Below are positions 7,274-16,791 of a stretch of DNA of 37,032 nucleotides, one piece after another; position 1 is the first letter of the stretch; each line of letters opens with the position of its first letter. Source of the DNA: Bacteroidota bacterium (GTDB lineage: Bacteria; Bacteroidota; Bacteroidia; Chitinophagales; Chitinophagaceae); assembly GCA_030706735.1 (NCBI GenBank), contig JAUZNZ010000038.1, positions 1-37,032 on the forward strand. The letters run 5' to 3'. The translations under genes were made by a program, and so were the position numbers. The notes under the pieces were generated by a model. It did not search any database. It was given only the letters and a program-made list of their open reading frames with translations, and was not told the origin of the DNA.

Positions 7274-10200
7274 TAACAGCGCCCTGAGCGAAGCCCGCCC
7301 CGTGTGGATGACTCTGGTCGTGCCGGCCTTGCGGCCTTCATACTGCAGGTTCAGTTCCAGGTTGCTGCCCAGCCGCTTGGTGAAATCGAGGCTCCAGAGA
7401 TAGTTCTTGCCGGGCAACAGCCCTTCCAGCATCGTGTAGGCGACGGACGAGGTCGTCACCGCATTGGCATCCTTGACCATATAGGAAATGCTGCTGACCG
7501 TGAATTTCGCCTGAACAGAGGTGCTCTGCACGATATTGTATTTGAAGTCCGAATTAAAGGCGCCGGAGGTATAGTGCTGATCGCCCAGTTCCGGCGCATT
7601 CATCTTATAGCTTAGTTTATAGCCCAGGCCGATCCGGAAGTTGGCGCCGCGGGTATAGGACAATGCCGGCTCCAACGAGAATTGGCGCAGGTTATAGTTG
7701 CTACTATCGAAATTGGAGCTGGATTCGAACAATTGATTGGAGCCCTGCCTGAAGGTCGCATTCAGGGCAATCGCGCGGGACATGTTCACCCGCGTGCGCA
7801 GCATCCATTCGTTCAGCTGCTTGCTTTCATACCCATAGGTCAGCAGGGTCTTCGCCCCATTCCGGGTATTGCTGACGTCAAAGCCCCAGTGCGGGTCCGA
7901 CCGGTTGAACGATACGGTGTTCACCACGATCAGGTTCCGCGTGATCAGGGAGGTATCATCCAGCGGCGCCTTGAAGGGGTTCAGCTCCAGGAATCCACTG
8001 GCCTGCTGCTTTTGGGTGAGCTGCATGGAAGCCTGGAGGGTGACCCGGGCCAGGAACCTGCCGAAGGATCCGGCCTTCATCGGGTTGATCAGCGCCTTGG
8101 GCGTCACCGTAAAGCCATAGTTGAAGGTATTGTAGTTCGCCTTTACATACTCATTGGTCGGCGTGAACACCTTGATGTACTGCGCCTGGTCGGAGAATTG
8201 CGCCAGCACGAATTCACTAAGCTGCTGGATGCCGTCATGGTTCACGTCGATCCAGGCATATTGCCCTGTACCGGCCGGCACCTGCAGATAGGTATAATTC
8301 TTTTTCTGCTCCTGGCCCGCGCCCACTTCATAGAGCATGTTCCCTTTCAAAAAGCCTTTCCATTCGTTGACGATATATTCGGCGCGCCCCAATACGCTGT
8401 TGTCGGCCGTCTGCGTGGTCAGGTCCGAACGCAATATCTGCAGGTTGCGATAGGTCGCCGTGATGTGGAACTGGTCATGCGGGTTCTTAGTCAGGTCGGC
8501 GAAGAAATTGAAGGTCTTGCTCCGATCCCCCTGGATGAGCGAATGCCCGTAGGCGTAAGAGTTCGCGCGGGTCGAGAACGTGATCCCCCAGCGATTGGGA
8601 TCCTTGTCGGGCGATCTCAGATAGGCCTGGACGTTTTGAAAGGCATAGCTGCCGGGAGACAGCGTGTCGGTGGCCTTGTCGCGTTTCTCATTATCCTCGA
8701 GCGAATAGCCGGCCCCGATCGTATAATTCTTCAGGAACGGGAGCCGTTTGGAGATGTCGATCGACGGGCGGAGGAAGGAGCCCTTGTAGCTCGAGCTGTC
8801 GCTGGTGGTGAGGCTGACCTGGTCGGCGATATGGAAGGTGCCGATCGTATGGGTATGGCTGAGGATATTGCGGATCCCCACGAAGCTGTTGCCCCGGTCA
8901 TACCTGTCGATCTCATACTTGACGGAATTTTGCTTTTTATCGCTCAGCAAGAAGGCGGCCGTGTAGATGCGTTCGTCGGCTGGTTGCACAGAGAGGCCCA
9001 GCCCCCAATCCCTGGTGAACTCCACGGGTCGCAAAGGCTCCAGGGGGATGAAACTGGCCTGCACATATTCGTAGCCGAGGTTGGAGGTCAGGTTCAGGCC
9101 TCTCGCCGCTGCGCCGAGCGGATGGGTATGGGTGAACTGGAACTTGGCTGCATAGCCCTTGTCATTGCCCTTGTCGATCGAAGACAGCGTGTTGACGTCG
9201 TACCGGCTCTTGGCCAGTTCGGCGCTGAACGCCGTGTTCTTATCGATCTTATAGTCGGCGCCGACGGTCATGACGGTTTGTGTCTTGGGAGTGACCAGGA
9301 ACTGAGCGGCCTCATAAGAACCCTGCATGACCCCATTGACCGGCGCCACCCAGACAAATACGTTTCCGTTGACGCCGTTCAGGTCGGGCACATAGTTGCC
9401 ATAGCCGGCGCCCACATTGGCGAAGGCCAGGTTATAGAGCCTGGCCGACGGATCGGCGGAAAAAATATAGATCGAATCGTGCACGAGGACGCCCGACGCA
9501 TTCTTATAGGTCGTATCGGCCCGCCGGTACAGGATCTTGCCGGTCGACGGAGTATCCAGCGTGGCGACGGGAAAGTAGGCATGCGCGATGCTGTCCCCCA
9601 GCCTGCTCAGGAACTTTTGCTGGTCCGGGTCGAGCGTCTGGTTGATGGGTGAATTGCGGGAGTCGCTATTGCTGAACAGGCCGACGCGCAGCTTAAGCCG
9701 GTTGTCGATGGTGGCCTCATTGGCGAAGTAGAGGTTCACGTTGAGATAGTTCCGGTCCGCATACTCGAATTCGACCTGTATCCTGGCGTCCTGGGTGATC
9801 ATGCGGTTGGCCGTGAACGTGACTTCCCCGGTGTTGTAGTTGATGACATAGTCCTGATCCTCCCCGCGCTGCATTAGTCTGCCATCGATATAGACCTTTT
9901 CGGTGCCGGCCAGCACGATGAAATACAGTTCATTGCTGGCGCCCTGGAGTTTGTAGGGCCCCTGGTTGCCCTCCTGGCCCTGGAAGATATTGCGCGTGAA
10001 CTTGCCCTTGGCGATCGCGGCGCTGGCCAGGCTGTGGTTACTGACATGAGGCCCGATGGAATTCGTCGTTTCGAAGCTGGCGCCCTGCAGCCGTTTATAG
10101 AAATTCAGGAAATAATTTTGGTTCTGGCGCAGGTCGATATCGCCCATCGAGAGCGCCCAGGTCCGTTTGGAGAATTGAAGGAAGATCTTGTCGAATTCAT

Positions 10201-11149
10201 TCAGGTTGGCGGTGGTGCCATCCGGCTGGATCGGAATATTGTTGTCCGTGATGGCCGCCGAGATCCGGATGCTATCGGCGAGGTATCCGCTGATCTGCAG
10301 GTTGAGGTTCGATGTGACCACGGCGTCCTGGCTGTTGCCGAATGAGATGGATCGCCCGAAACTGCCGTTGTAGGTGATATTGCCGAAATTGAAGAAGTTG
10401 TCCTCGCCCTGCCGCGATCCGTTATTGAATACATAGGGCTGCACCAGGAAATAGTTGGCGATACTGTCATGGTTGAAGCGCCTCGAGGTCGAGTTCAGCC
10501 GGTAAGGAAAGGTTCGGTACTGCACCAGCACGCTGTCCAGGTTGGGAGAACGTTTCCAGGCCAGGGTGCCGTTCACCCAATCCAGGGTATACGCACTGTC
10601 GGGAATGCCTGAAATGGAAAACGCGCCGGGGATGAGACTGGTCGAGTCGATCCGAAAGAGGCCGGCCCTGACAGGAATGTACCTGCGATGGAGATTTGAC
10701 AACGGTGCCGTCGGGCCCGTGCGCCTGGCCGTCGTCGGGGGATGCGGCGGCGCTTTGGAGGTGGGGAAGCCGGCGGGACGGGCGGTATCGCTGAGGTGTC
10801 CGGCGTCACCCGGCCGCGTGGAGGGCGCAAGCAACCCATCGCGGGATCGCCTGAGGGAGTCGGCCCGCAACGCGTCACGGGATCCGGGAAGGCTCCCCAG
10901 GGTAATGGGTGTGAATGGAACGCCGCCGGGACTGTTATACAGCGAATCATAGTTGGCTTCGGGCTTCGTCGAATCGGGCCGTGCGCGAGAGGAATCAAGG
11001 CGTGGGTGCGCGCTGTCCTTGCGTGCAGAATCGGGTCGGGCATGAGCGGTGTCAGGCGGAGGGGGCGGAATAGGGTTCTGTTGAGCCACTGCCATGCAGC
11101 AGGTACCGCAGCATACCAGGATAAGTATAAGCAGTTTCAGGATCAACAA
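7271..11149 (-). CDS. large outer-membrane beta-barrel-type protein, function unknown
   Basis: This is a 1292-residue exported protein. It has a signal peptide (about 1-22, ending MAVAQQ), then a low-complexity Pro/Asp/Ser/Arg region to about 150 with repeated DSxR-type units. A beta-sandwich-like segment follows (RYIPVRAGLFRID, SAYTLDWVNGTL, VLVQYRTFPYRL). After it come about 1000 residues of alternating hydrophobic and aromatic strands typical of a large outer-membrane barrel. One segment (GTEKVYIDGRLMQRG, then DYVINYNTGEVTF) resembles a pattern I know from SprA, the type 9 secretion translocon, but the protein is about half SprA's length. I cannot name it. It is divergent from the lipoprotein gene at 11310. 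Confidence 0.75.
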   Translation of the reverse strand: MLILKLLILILVCCGTCCMAVAQQNPIPPPPPDTAHARPDSARKDSAHPRLDSSRARPDSTKPEANYDSLYNSPGGVPFTPITLGSLPGSRDALRADSLRRSRDGLLAPSTRPGDAGHLSDTARPAGFPTSKAPPHPPTTARRTGPTAPLSNLHRRYIPVRAGLFRIDSTSLIPGAFSISGIPDSAYTLDWVNGTLAWKRSPNLDSVLVQYRTFPYRLNSTSRRFNHDSIANYFLVQPYVFNNGSRQGEDNFFNFGNITYNGSFGRSISFGNSQDAVVTSNLNLQISGYLADSIRISAAITDNNIPIQPDGTTANLNEFDKIFLQFSKRTWALSMGDIDLRQNQNYFLNFYKRLQGASFETTNSIGPHVSNHSLASAAIAKGKFTRNIFQGQEGNQGPYKLQGASNELYFIVLAGTEKVYIDGRLMQRGEDQDYVINYNTGEVTFTANRMITQDARIQVEFEYADRNYLNVNLYFANEATIDNRLKLRVGLFSNSDSRNSPINQTLDPDQQKFLSRLGDSIAHAYFPVATLDTPSTGKILYRRADTTYKNASGVLVHDSIYIFSADPSARLYNLAFANVGAGYGNYVPDLNGVNGNVFVWVAPVNGVMQGSYEAAQFLVTPKTQTVMTVGADYKIDKNTAFSAELAKSRYDVNTLSSIDKGNDKGYAAKFQFTHTHPLGAAARGLNLTSNLGYEYVQASFIPLEPLRPVEFTRDWGLGLSVQPADERIYTAAFLLSDKKQNSVKYEIDRYDRGNSFVGIRNILSHTHTIGTFHIADQVSLTTSDSSSYKGSFLRPSIDISKRLPFLKNYTIGAGYSLEDNEKRDKATDTLSPGSYAFQNVQAYLRSPDKDPNRWGITFSTRANSYAYGHSLIQGDRSKTFNFFADLTKNPHDQFHITATYRNLQILRSDLTTQTADNSVLGRAEYIVNEWKGFLKGNMLYEVGAGQEQKKNYTYLQVPAGTGQYAWIDVNHDGIQQLSEFVLAQFSDQAQYIKVFTPTNEYVKANYNTFNYGFTVTPKALINPMKAGSFGRFLARVTLQASMQLTQKQQASGFLELNPFKAPLDDTSLITRNLIVVNTVSFNRSDPHWGFDVSNTRNGAKTLLTYGYESKQLNEWMLRTRVNMSRAIALNATFRQGSNQLFESSSNFDSSNYNLRQFSLEPALSYTRGANFRIGLGYKLSYKMNAPELGDQHYTSGAFNSDFKYNIVQSTSVQAKFTVSSISYMVKDANAVTTSSVAYTMLEGLLPGKNYLWSLDFTKRLGSNLELNLQYEGRKAGTTRVIHTGRASLRALL

Positions 11150-11246
11150 CCATCAGTTTTTATTAAAATGCCGAAAACGGGTATTTATTGTATCAAATAA
11201 GACAAAATCAGGAAGTTATGGCTGCGTCCGCACAATAACAAAAATT

Positions 11247-11276
11247 TTGGCTTGCAAGGCTGCAACGCTATCTTTC
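11247..11276 (+). promoter_or_regulatory. Bacteroidota-type promoter for the lipoprotein gene
   Basis: TTG at 11247-11249 is followed after exactly 19 bases by TATCTTTC, a seven-of-eight match to the -7 element TAnnTTTG. The gene starts 33 bases downstream, so the leader would be short. Confidence 0.55.
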
Positions 11277-11309
11277 GGGTACCTGTCATGAATTGATCTA
11301 AACACGCCT

Positions 11310-12158
11310 ATGAACAGAGTTACCCTGCATCGCCTCATCGTCCCCACCCTGCCTTTTTTCCTTGTCGCCGCCTGCACCACCCCGCAGGCTTTCTATAGCA
11401 GCCCCTTCAACGGCAATAACGGGGATTACCAGACCATTCCCCTGGTGTCAGACAGCGTCAGGTCCGCCACCTACGCGTCAATCGCTCTCTGGTCCGGGAA
11501 CGCCAACACGCACGGTCACGACTACTATAATGCCTTTCATATGGGTATCTCGAGGAGCCATAACCTCGGCGTCATCCAGGCCTGGTATGGAGCGACCGTG
11601 ACCTGGGGCGGCTTTACGCTCGGCCATTGGGATACCACCGGCGCATCTAACAATAGCTCCGGCATCAACTTCGGACCCCACCCGGTCAAAGCGGTCAACT
11701 ACCTCAATTCCCTTGTCGGCACCTATTATTTCGGCGGGGAAGGATTCAACGGCGGAATGAATGCGGTCATGCCCTTTGATGGCGGCGAGTGGCGATTTAT
11801 CGGTTTCGAGACCTCTCTCAACCACGAGATCGGCAACTACCTGACGGTGCGACAGAATATGCCCGACACGGTGGCGACGCTGGATGTGCGGAGTGACTTC
11901 TTCGGCACGCTCGGGCTGACGACGGAACTGGTAAGAAAGACTAACACGGGACAGTTTGGTTGGAGGTGGGGGGTTGGTTGGGCCATGGGCCGGAATTACA
12001 ATTTCCTGAATATCGCAGACAACGGCACGCATGTCGGAGGGTACGGCTATATTGACTTCGCCTTTCACTGGACACTGCACCGGTATACCGGCTTTTTCCT
12101 GATCAATACGGCGACGAAGGCCAACGCATTTCATCTGGGTTTTAATATCCGGCTTTAG
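11310..12158 (+). CDS. putative outer-membrane lipoprotein, function unknown
   Basis: This 282-residue protein has a lipoprotein signal peptide with lipobox LVAAC (Cys near residue 22). The rest is rich in Gly, Asn, Phe, Trp and Tyr, with alternating strands such as SIALWSGNAN, GVIQAWYGATVTWGGF, GTYYFGGEGFNGG and GFFLINTATKANAFHLGF. This resembles a small outer-membrane barrel of roughly 8-12 strands, although a lipid-anchored barrel is unusual. The LVAAC site might be a fortuitous match within an ordinary signal peptide. I do not recognise the family. It is convergent with the ABC-F gene and has its own promoter. Confidence 0.7.
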   Translation: MNRVTLHRLIVPTLPFFLVAACTTPQAFYSSPFNGNNGDYQTIPLVSDSVRSATYASIALWSGNANTHGHDYYNAFHMGISRSHNLGVIQAWYGATVTWGGFTLGHWDTTGASNNSSGINFGPHPVKAVNYLNSLVGTYYFGGEGFNGGMNAVMPFDGGEWRFIGFETSLNHEIGNYLTVRQNMPDTVATLDVRSDFFGTLGLTTELVRKTNTGQFGWRWGVGWAMGRNYNFLNIADNGTHVGGYGYIDFAFHWTLHRYTGFFLINTATKANAFHLGFNIRL

Positions 12159-12176
12159 GCCGCGGAAGGATGCGGC

Positions 12177-13838
<1,662 letters not shown>

Positions 13839-13850
13839 TTATTGAAGGCG

Positions 13851-13879
13851 CAAAGGTACGCTTTTTTGGGCGTAATCAG
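13851..13879 (-). promoter_or_regulatory. Bacteroidota-type promoter for the ABC-F gene
   Basis: Read on the minus strand, CTG, 18 bases, then a perfect TACCTTTG -7 element (13851-13858). The ABC-F start codon is 21 bases further on, giving a very short leader. Confidence 0.55.
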
Positions 13880-13884
13880 GATGC

Positions 13885-14040
13885 GTTTTAAGGGCATTGA
13901 GGGGCGGGCGCAGAGGGGGGGCGGTGGACAGGCGGGGCGGAGCGGCGGCGAAAAGGGGGCGCGGGCGCGATGAGGGCGCGGCATGGAGGCAGTGAGGGGG
14001 CGGTAGCAGGCGGCAGGGCGTTGAGGAGCCCGCACGGGGC
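13885..14040 (+). other. G-rich, strand-asymmetric intergenic stretch
   Basis: About 150 bases between sdhB and the ABC-F gene are strongly purine- and G-rich on the plus strand, with many runs of three or more G (a run of seven near 13914). The minus-strand RNA would be C-rich. No credible coding frame is present. The plus strand could fold into G-quadruplexes. Confidence 0.6.
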
Positions 14041-14062
14041 ACTTACTTACTAGTAAGTAAGT
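14041..14062. promoter_or_regulatory. 22-bp perfect palindrome, possible operator
   Basis: ACTTACTTACT followed immediately by AGTAAGTAAGT is a perfect dyad with no spacer. It resembles the TTACT...AGTAA palindromes bound by some TetR-family repressors. It lies 22 bases past the sdhB stop and about 210 bases upstream of the ABC-F start. A weak AT-rich hairpin at the 3' end of the sdh transcript is the alternative. No regulator gene is visible nearby. Confidence 0.45.
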
Positions 14063-14084
14063 ATAAAATTACCTTTATTTTTCC

Positions 14085-14849
14085 CTATTTGTCCGCCGTA
14101 AGCCCGGAAATCGCATACTCGGCATTCAGCCGGGCGATATTGGTAATGGAGATCTCTTTAGGGCAGACGGCCTCGCAGGCGCCGGTGGCGGTGCAGCTGC
14201 CAAAGCCCTCCTTATCCATCTGGGCGACCATATCCCGGACACGGGACTTGCGCTCAGGGCCGCCCTGCGGCAGCAGGGCCAGGTGACTTACCTTGGCTGA
14301 GACGAAGAGAAGGGCCGAGCTGTTCTTGCAGGCGGCCACGCAGGCGCCGCAGCCGATACAGGTGGCGGCCGCAAATGAGGTATCTGCCTTATCTTTTTCG
14401 ATGGGAATGGCATTCGCATCGACGGGGTTGCCGGTATTGACGGAAATATACCCCCCTGCCTGGATGATGCGGTCGAAGGCACTCCGGTCGACGACCAGGT
14501 CCCGGATCACCGGGAAGGCATTGGCCCGCCAGGGCTCGACCACGATCGTGTCGCCGTTCTTGAAGGCCCGCATATGCAGCTGACAGGTCGTCGTCCCCTG
14601 CCAGGGTCCATGGGGGCGGCCATTGATATACATGGAGCACATGCCGCAGATCCCCTCCCGACAGTCATGGTCGAAGGCGATCGGTTCCTTGCCCTCATGC
14701 ACCAGGCGCTCGTTGAGCACGTCGAACATCTCCAGAAAGGACATTTCCGAGGAGATATCATTGACGGTGTAGGTCTCGAAAGCGCCCCTGTCGTCCTTGT
14801 TCTTCTGCCTCCAGACTTTCAGGGTGAGGTTCATCGTATAGTGTTCCAT
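14085..14849 (-). CDS. sdhB: succinate dehydrogenase iron-sulfur subunit
   Basis: SdhB carries electrons from the flavin subunit to the membrane cytochrome. All cluster ligands are visible in 254 residues. The [2Fe-2S] set is C63, C68, C71 and C89 (CREGICGMC ... TTCQ). The [4Fe-4S]/[3Fe-4S] sets are [11 protein letters not shown] (C164, C167, C170, C174) plus C219, C225 and C229 before Pro. The start is either the first ATG (MEHYT) or the ATG five codons later (MNLTLKVW), where family similarity begins. Only six bases (TATATA) separate the upstream nuclease-like gene's stop from the first ATG. In related genomes sdhB normally follows sdhA directly; here a cassette of about 2 kb intervenes. 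Confidence 0.95.
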   Translation of the reverse strand: MEHYTMNLTLKVWRQKNKDDRGAFETYTVNDISSEMSFLEMFDVLNERLVHEGKEPIAFDHDCREGICGMCSMYINGRPHGPWQGTTTCQLHMRAFKNGDTIVVEPWRANAFPVIRDLVVDRSAFDRIIQAGGYISVNTGNPVDANAIPIEKDKADTSFAAATCIGCGACVAACKNSSALLFVSAKVSHLALLPQGGPERKSRVRDMVAQMDKEGFGSCTATGACEAVCPKEISITNIARLNAEYAISGLTADK

Positions 14850-14855
14850 TATATA

Positions 14856-15299
14856 TTATATATTTTCTATATATATTTTATTCGTAGCCCTAATTAATGA
14901 GCCATTGGTCGCATGAACTATCCTACCCAATCTTACATATTCAGGAAGATTTGAAATCCTTGGAACGTCTCCGCTTCCGACAATTCTTGCATCCAGTTGA
15001 AAGTCTTGAAATTCTTTCCTTAAATAGTCGATTGTGCCTTGAATTTGCCTAACCGCATCAATTAGTCTCGTCCCCTTAAGTTCTATAAATATCGCTCTTT
15101 GAATACCCTTATCATCTACCTTCATCAGATAATCACAACGCCTTTCATTGTCCTTCTGAGGTAAACATTTATCAACTTTAATTTTCGCGATATTAACCTT
15201 TGAGGTATTGACAAGTCTGTAGCATTTGCCATTTTCTTCTGCAACACAAACCTGTCTCTTATCAAAATACTCAAGACAATCTGGTAGTACTAAAGTCAT
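14856..15299 (-). CDS. small PD-(D/E)xK nuclease-like protein, partner of the AAA ATPase
   Basis: This 147-residue protein has what looks like a minimal PD-(D/E)xK nuclease core: CDYLMK with D56, then after a hairpin FIELKG with E73 and K75. A helix carrying IDAVRQIQGTIDYL follows, with glutamines in the position often found in restriction-like and Holliday-resolvase folds. No other domain and no signal peptide is present. It overlaps the ATPase gene by four bases (ATGA) and should be translated with it. The gene is visibly AT-rich (roughly 35-40% GC by eye) against GC-rich neighbours, suggesting horizontal acquisition. I infer a DNA- or RNA-cutting effector controlled by the ATPase; the family is not one I can name. 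Confidence 0.65.
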   Translation of the reverse strand: MTLVLPDCLEYFDKRQVCVAEENGKCYRLVNTSKVNIAKIKVDKCLPQKDNERRCDYLMKVDDKGIQRAIFIELKGTRLIDAVRQIQGTIDYLRKEFQDFQLDARIVGSGDVPRISNLPEYVRLGRIVHATNGSLIRATNKIYIENI

Positions 15300-16474
15300 T
15301 TTTGAGAATATTCTATATTCAAAAGGGTATTAAATCTTTCATTTATTATCCCGGAAATCTCATCAATTCTGTCAGCCTTGATTAGATTTTCGCTGGTATC
15401 GAAAATGTCTTCGCAATATCCGTTTGGCTTGAGAATATAAGCAGAAACTTCTTGAGGATCAAGCCAATACTTTTTATCAACTACATTCTCTACTTTAATA
15501 CTATTTGTTTGGCCCACTTTGTATGCGAACAATGAGTTATTGATAGAGGTCAGAACATAGGGACTGTGAGTTGTCAGCAAAATCGAATGCTTAAAATTAG
15601 CAACATTATCTACCAAGAATTCAATAAGCTTGTTTTGCGCGTCGGGAAACAAATTCTCTTCCGGCTCTTCAATTATAAAGGTTTTCCTCTTCTTTCTGAT
15701 TTCGGTATAGTACTTTAGCGTCAGGATTATCGGTATAGTCGACTGATATCCAGTTGCCGCATTATACATGCTATAAAAAGAACTTTCGTCATTCTTTCTA
15801 ACCAATCCTTTTCCCCTTTCATTTCGGTAAGTAACATCAAGAGGCCCAATATCAGTATCCTTATTGAAAGTTTTCAATATTTGATCGAGGGAACCTAATT
15901 GAACAAAAAGTGAATCAGATATATTTTGAATGCCCCCCTTCCCTATTGAAAAAATAGACTGCAAACCTCTTTCAGCTGGCAGATAAAATGGATTATCCAT
16001 GACTCTACCAACCTCATTTTGATAGAAAGTAGCAGGTATTAATCGAGATCCATAATCGGTAGCAGAGGTCGGGTCCGATGGTAATCTCAGTTTGCTCGCT
16101 TCCGCCAAAAGAATCTTAAAGTCTTCTGATTTAGGTTCCAAGTACAAGTTAATCGGCAAATAATCTAGCTCTCGACTAATTTCTTCAGGAACAACAGCAC
16201 AGGTAGCCTGTATAAGGTAATTCGGACAATCATAAGATATGTACGTTTCTCTATTGACAAACTCGAGTAACCCCCAAGACATCAAACCCCTCATGAAAGA
16301 CTGCTCATACTGATGTTCTTGGACTATGTATGAAAAATAACGACATATTGAAAGGATTTTCGCAACAGTACTTTTACCAGTAGCATTCTTACCAATTAGA
16401 ATATTAAATCTGCCAAATTCAAGTTTAATGCTTTTTATCGGCCCAAAATTCTTTATGACTAATATTTCCTTCAA
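15296..16474 (-). CDS. AAA family ATPase (AAA_21/OLD-like, SMC/ABC-type head)
   Basis: This 392-residue protein has the ABC/SMC-type ATPase fold used by many anti-phage modules. Visible motifs are a starting strand with IKNFGPIKSIKLEF, Walker A GKNATGKST (28-36), FYLPAERGL (about 163-171, a motif recurrent in this group) and a loose signature-like NAATGYQS (238-245). Walker B is TFIIEEPEENLFP (about 265-277) and the switch histidine is in LLTTHSPYVL. The C-terminus (about 310-392) is helical, with no TOPRIM or HNH motif, so this is not a full-length OLD nuclease. Nuclease activity would have to come from the overlapping downstream gene. The AT-rich composition and its position inside sdhCAB suggest a transferred two-gene defence cassette. 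Confidence 0.8.
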   Translation of the reverse strand: MKEILVIKNFGPIKSIKLEFGRFNILIGKNATGKSTVAKILSICRYFSYIVQEHQYEQSFMRGLMSWGLLEFVNRETYISYDCPNYLIQATCAVVPEEISRELDYLPINLYLEPKSEDFKILLAEASKLRLPSDPTSATDYGSRLIPATFYQNEVGRVMDNPFYLPAERGLQSIFSIGKGGIQNISDSLFVQLGSLDQILKTFNKDTDIGPLDVTYRNERGKGLVRKNDESSFYSMYNAATGYQSTIPIILTLKYYTEIRKKRKTFIIEEPEENLFPDAQNKLIEFLVDNVANFKHSILLTTHSPYVLTSINNSLFAYKVGQTNSIKVENVVDKKYWLDPQEVSAYILKPNGYCEDIFDTSENLIKADRIDEISGIINERFNTLLNIEYSQK

Positions 16475-16634
16475 TGAATGCTTTTAAATTATCTAAATTG
16501 AATCTTACCGTCTCTTCAGCCACAACGTACAGGCTATAGTCATCGCTTTTTCTAATTATTTTATTCTTAATGGAACCAATATACCAAGTATATCTACATG
16601 TCCATATTTTCCTCTTGGTTGAGACACACTTTGC
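16425..16634 (-). pseudogene. open reading frame without a start, upstream of and overlapping the ATPase gene
   Basis: A 69-codon frame runs between two stops and overlaps the first 50 bases of the ATPase gene in a different frame. It has no ATG or plausible alternative start, but the translation is protein-like (RYTWYIGSIKNK, DDYSLYVVAEETVRFNLD). It could be the 3' part of a third cassette gene whose 5' part lies one frame away at 16594-16791, or a truncated remnant of the gene that preceded the ATPase in the donor. The function is unknown. Confidence 0.35.
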
Positions 16635-16791
16635 TCATTTTTCTATTCAACGCTGATTCCCCCGGAATCAGCGTTGAATACACTTCATATTCGTCAAGGA
16701 CTCCAAATACAATAACGGTATCGAGAACTTCATCGACATCTCCCAAAATTTCGTTCGGCGCAGAAAGCGCCGGGATATTTGCCCGAATCAT
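16594..16791 (-). CDS. short hypothetical frame between sdhA and the ATPase gene
   Basis: This is a 65-codon ATG frame of acidic and hydrophobic composition (EILGDVDEVLDTVIVFGVLDEYEVY). It is preceded by a purine-rich stretch (GGGGGTGATGT). It runs in the same direction as sdhA and the ATPase gene, and its 3' end overlaps the out-of-frame open stretch at 16425-16634. It contains two inverted repeats, one of them long. Either it is the 5' half of a frameshifted gene, or it is chance coding across a structured intergenic region. I do not recognise it. Confidence 0.25.
   Translation of the reverse strand: MIRANIPALSAPNEILGDVDEVLDTVIVFGVLDEYEVYSTLIPGESALNRKMSKVCLNQEENMDM
16644..16680. repeat. 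long perfect hairpin (17-base arms, 3-base loop)
   Basis: TATTCAACGCTGATTCC and its exact reverse complement flank CCC. No T-run follows on either strand. A second, smaller inverted repeat (CGGCGC, five bases, GCGCCG) lies at about 16756-16772. Together they put strong secondary structure in the transcript between sdhA and the ATPase gene. This could attenuate or process the operon mRNA, or mark a mobile palindromic element. Confidence 0.8.

Noticed and set aside
7682-9652. A 656-codon open frame on the plus strand, antisense to the large outer-membrane protein
   Set aside because: High GC content opens long antisense frames. The translation is rich in Gly/Val/Arg with no recognisable domain, whereas the minus-strand frame has a signal peptide and barrel pattern.
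12159-12176. GCCGC/GCGGC inverted repeat between the lipoprotein and ABC-F genes
   Set aside because: The stem is only five bases with no T-run; too weak to call a terminator.
15296-16474. The ATPase as a full OLD-family or Gabija GajA nuclease
   Set aside because: The protein is too short (392 residues) and lacks a C-terminal TOPRIM domain. No UvrD-like helicase gene follows.
16644-16680. The long hairpin as an intrinsic terminator for sdhA
   Set aside because: No T-run follows on either strand, and sdhB downstream would need readthrough. Kept only as a structural element.
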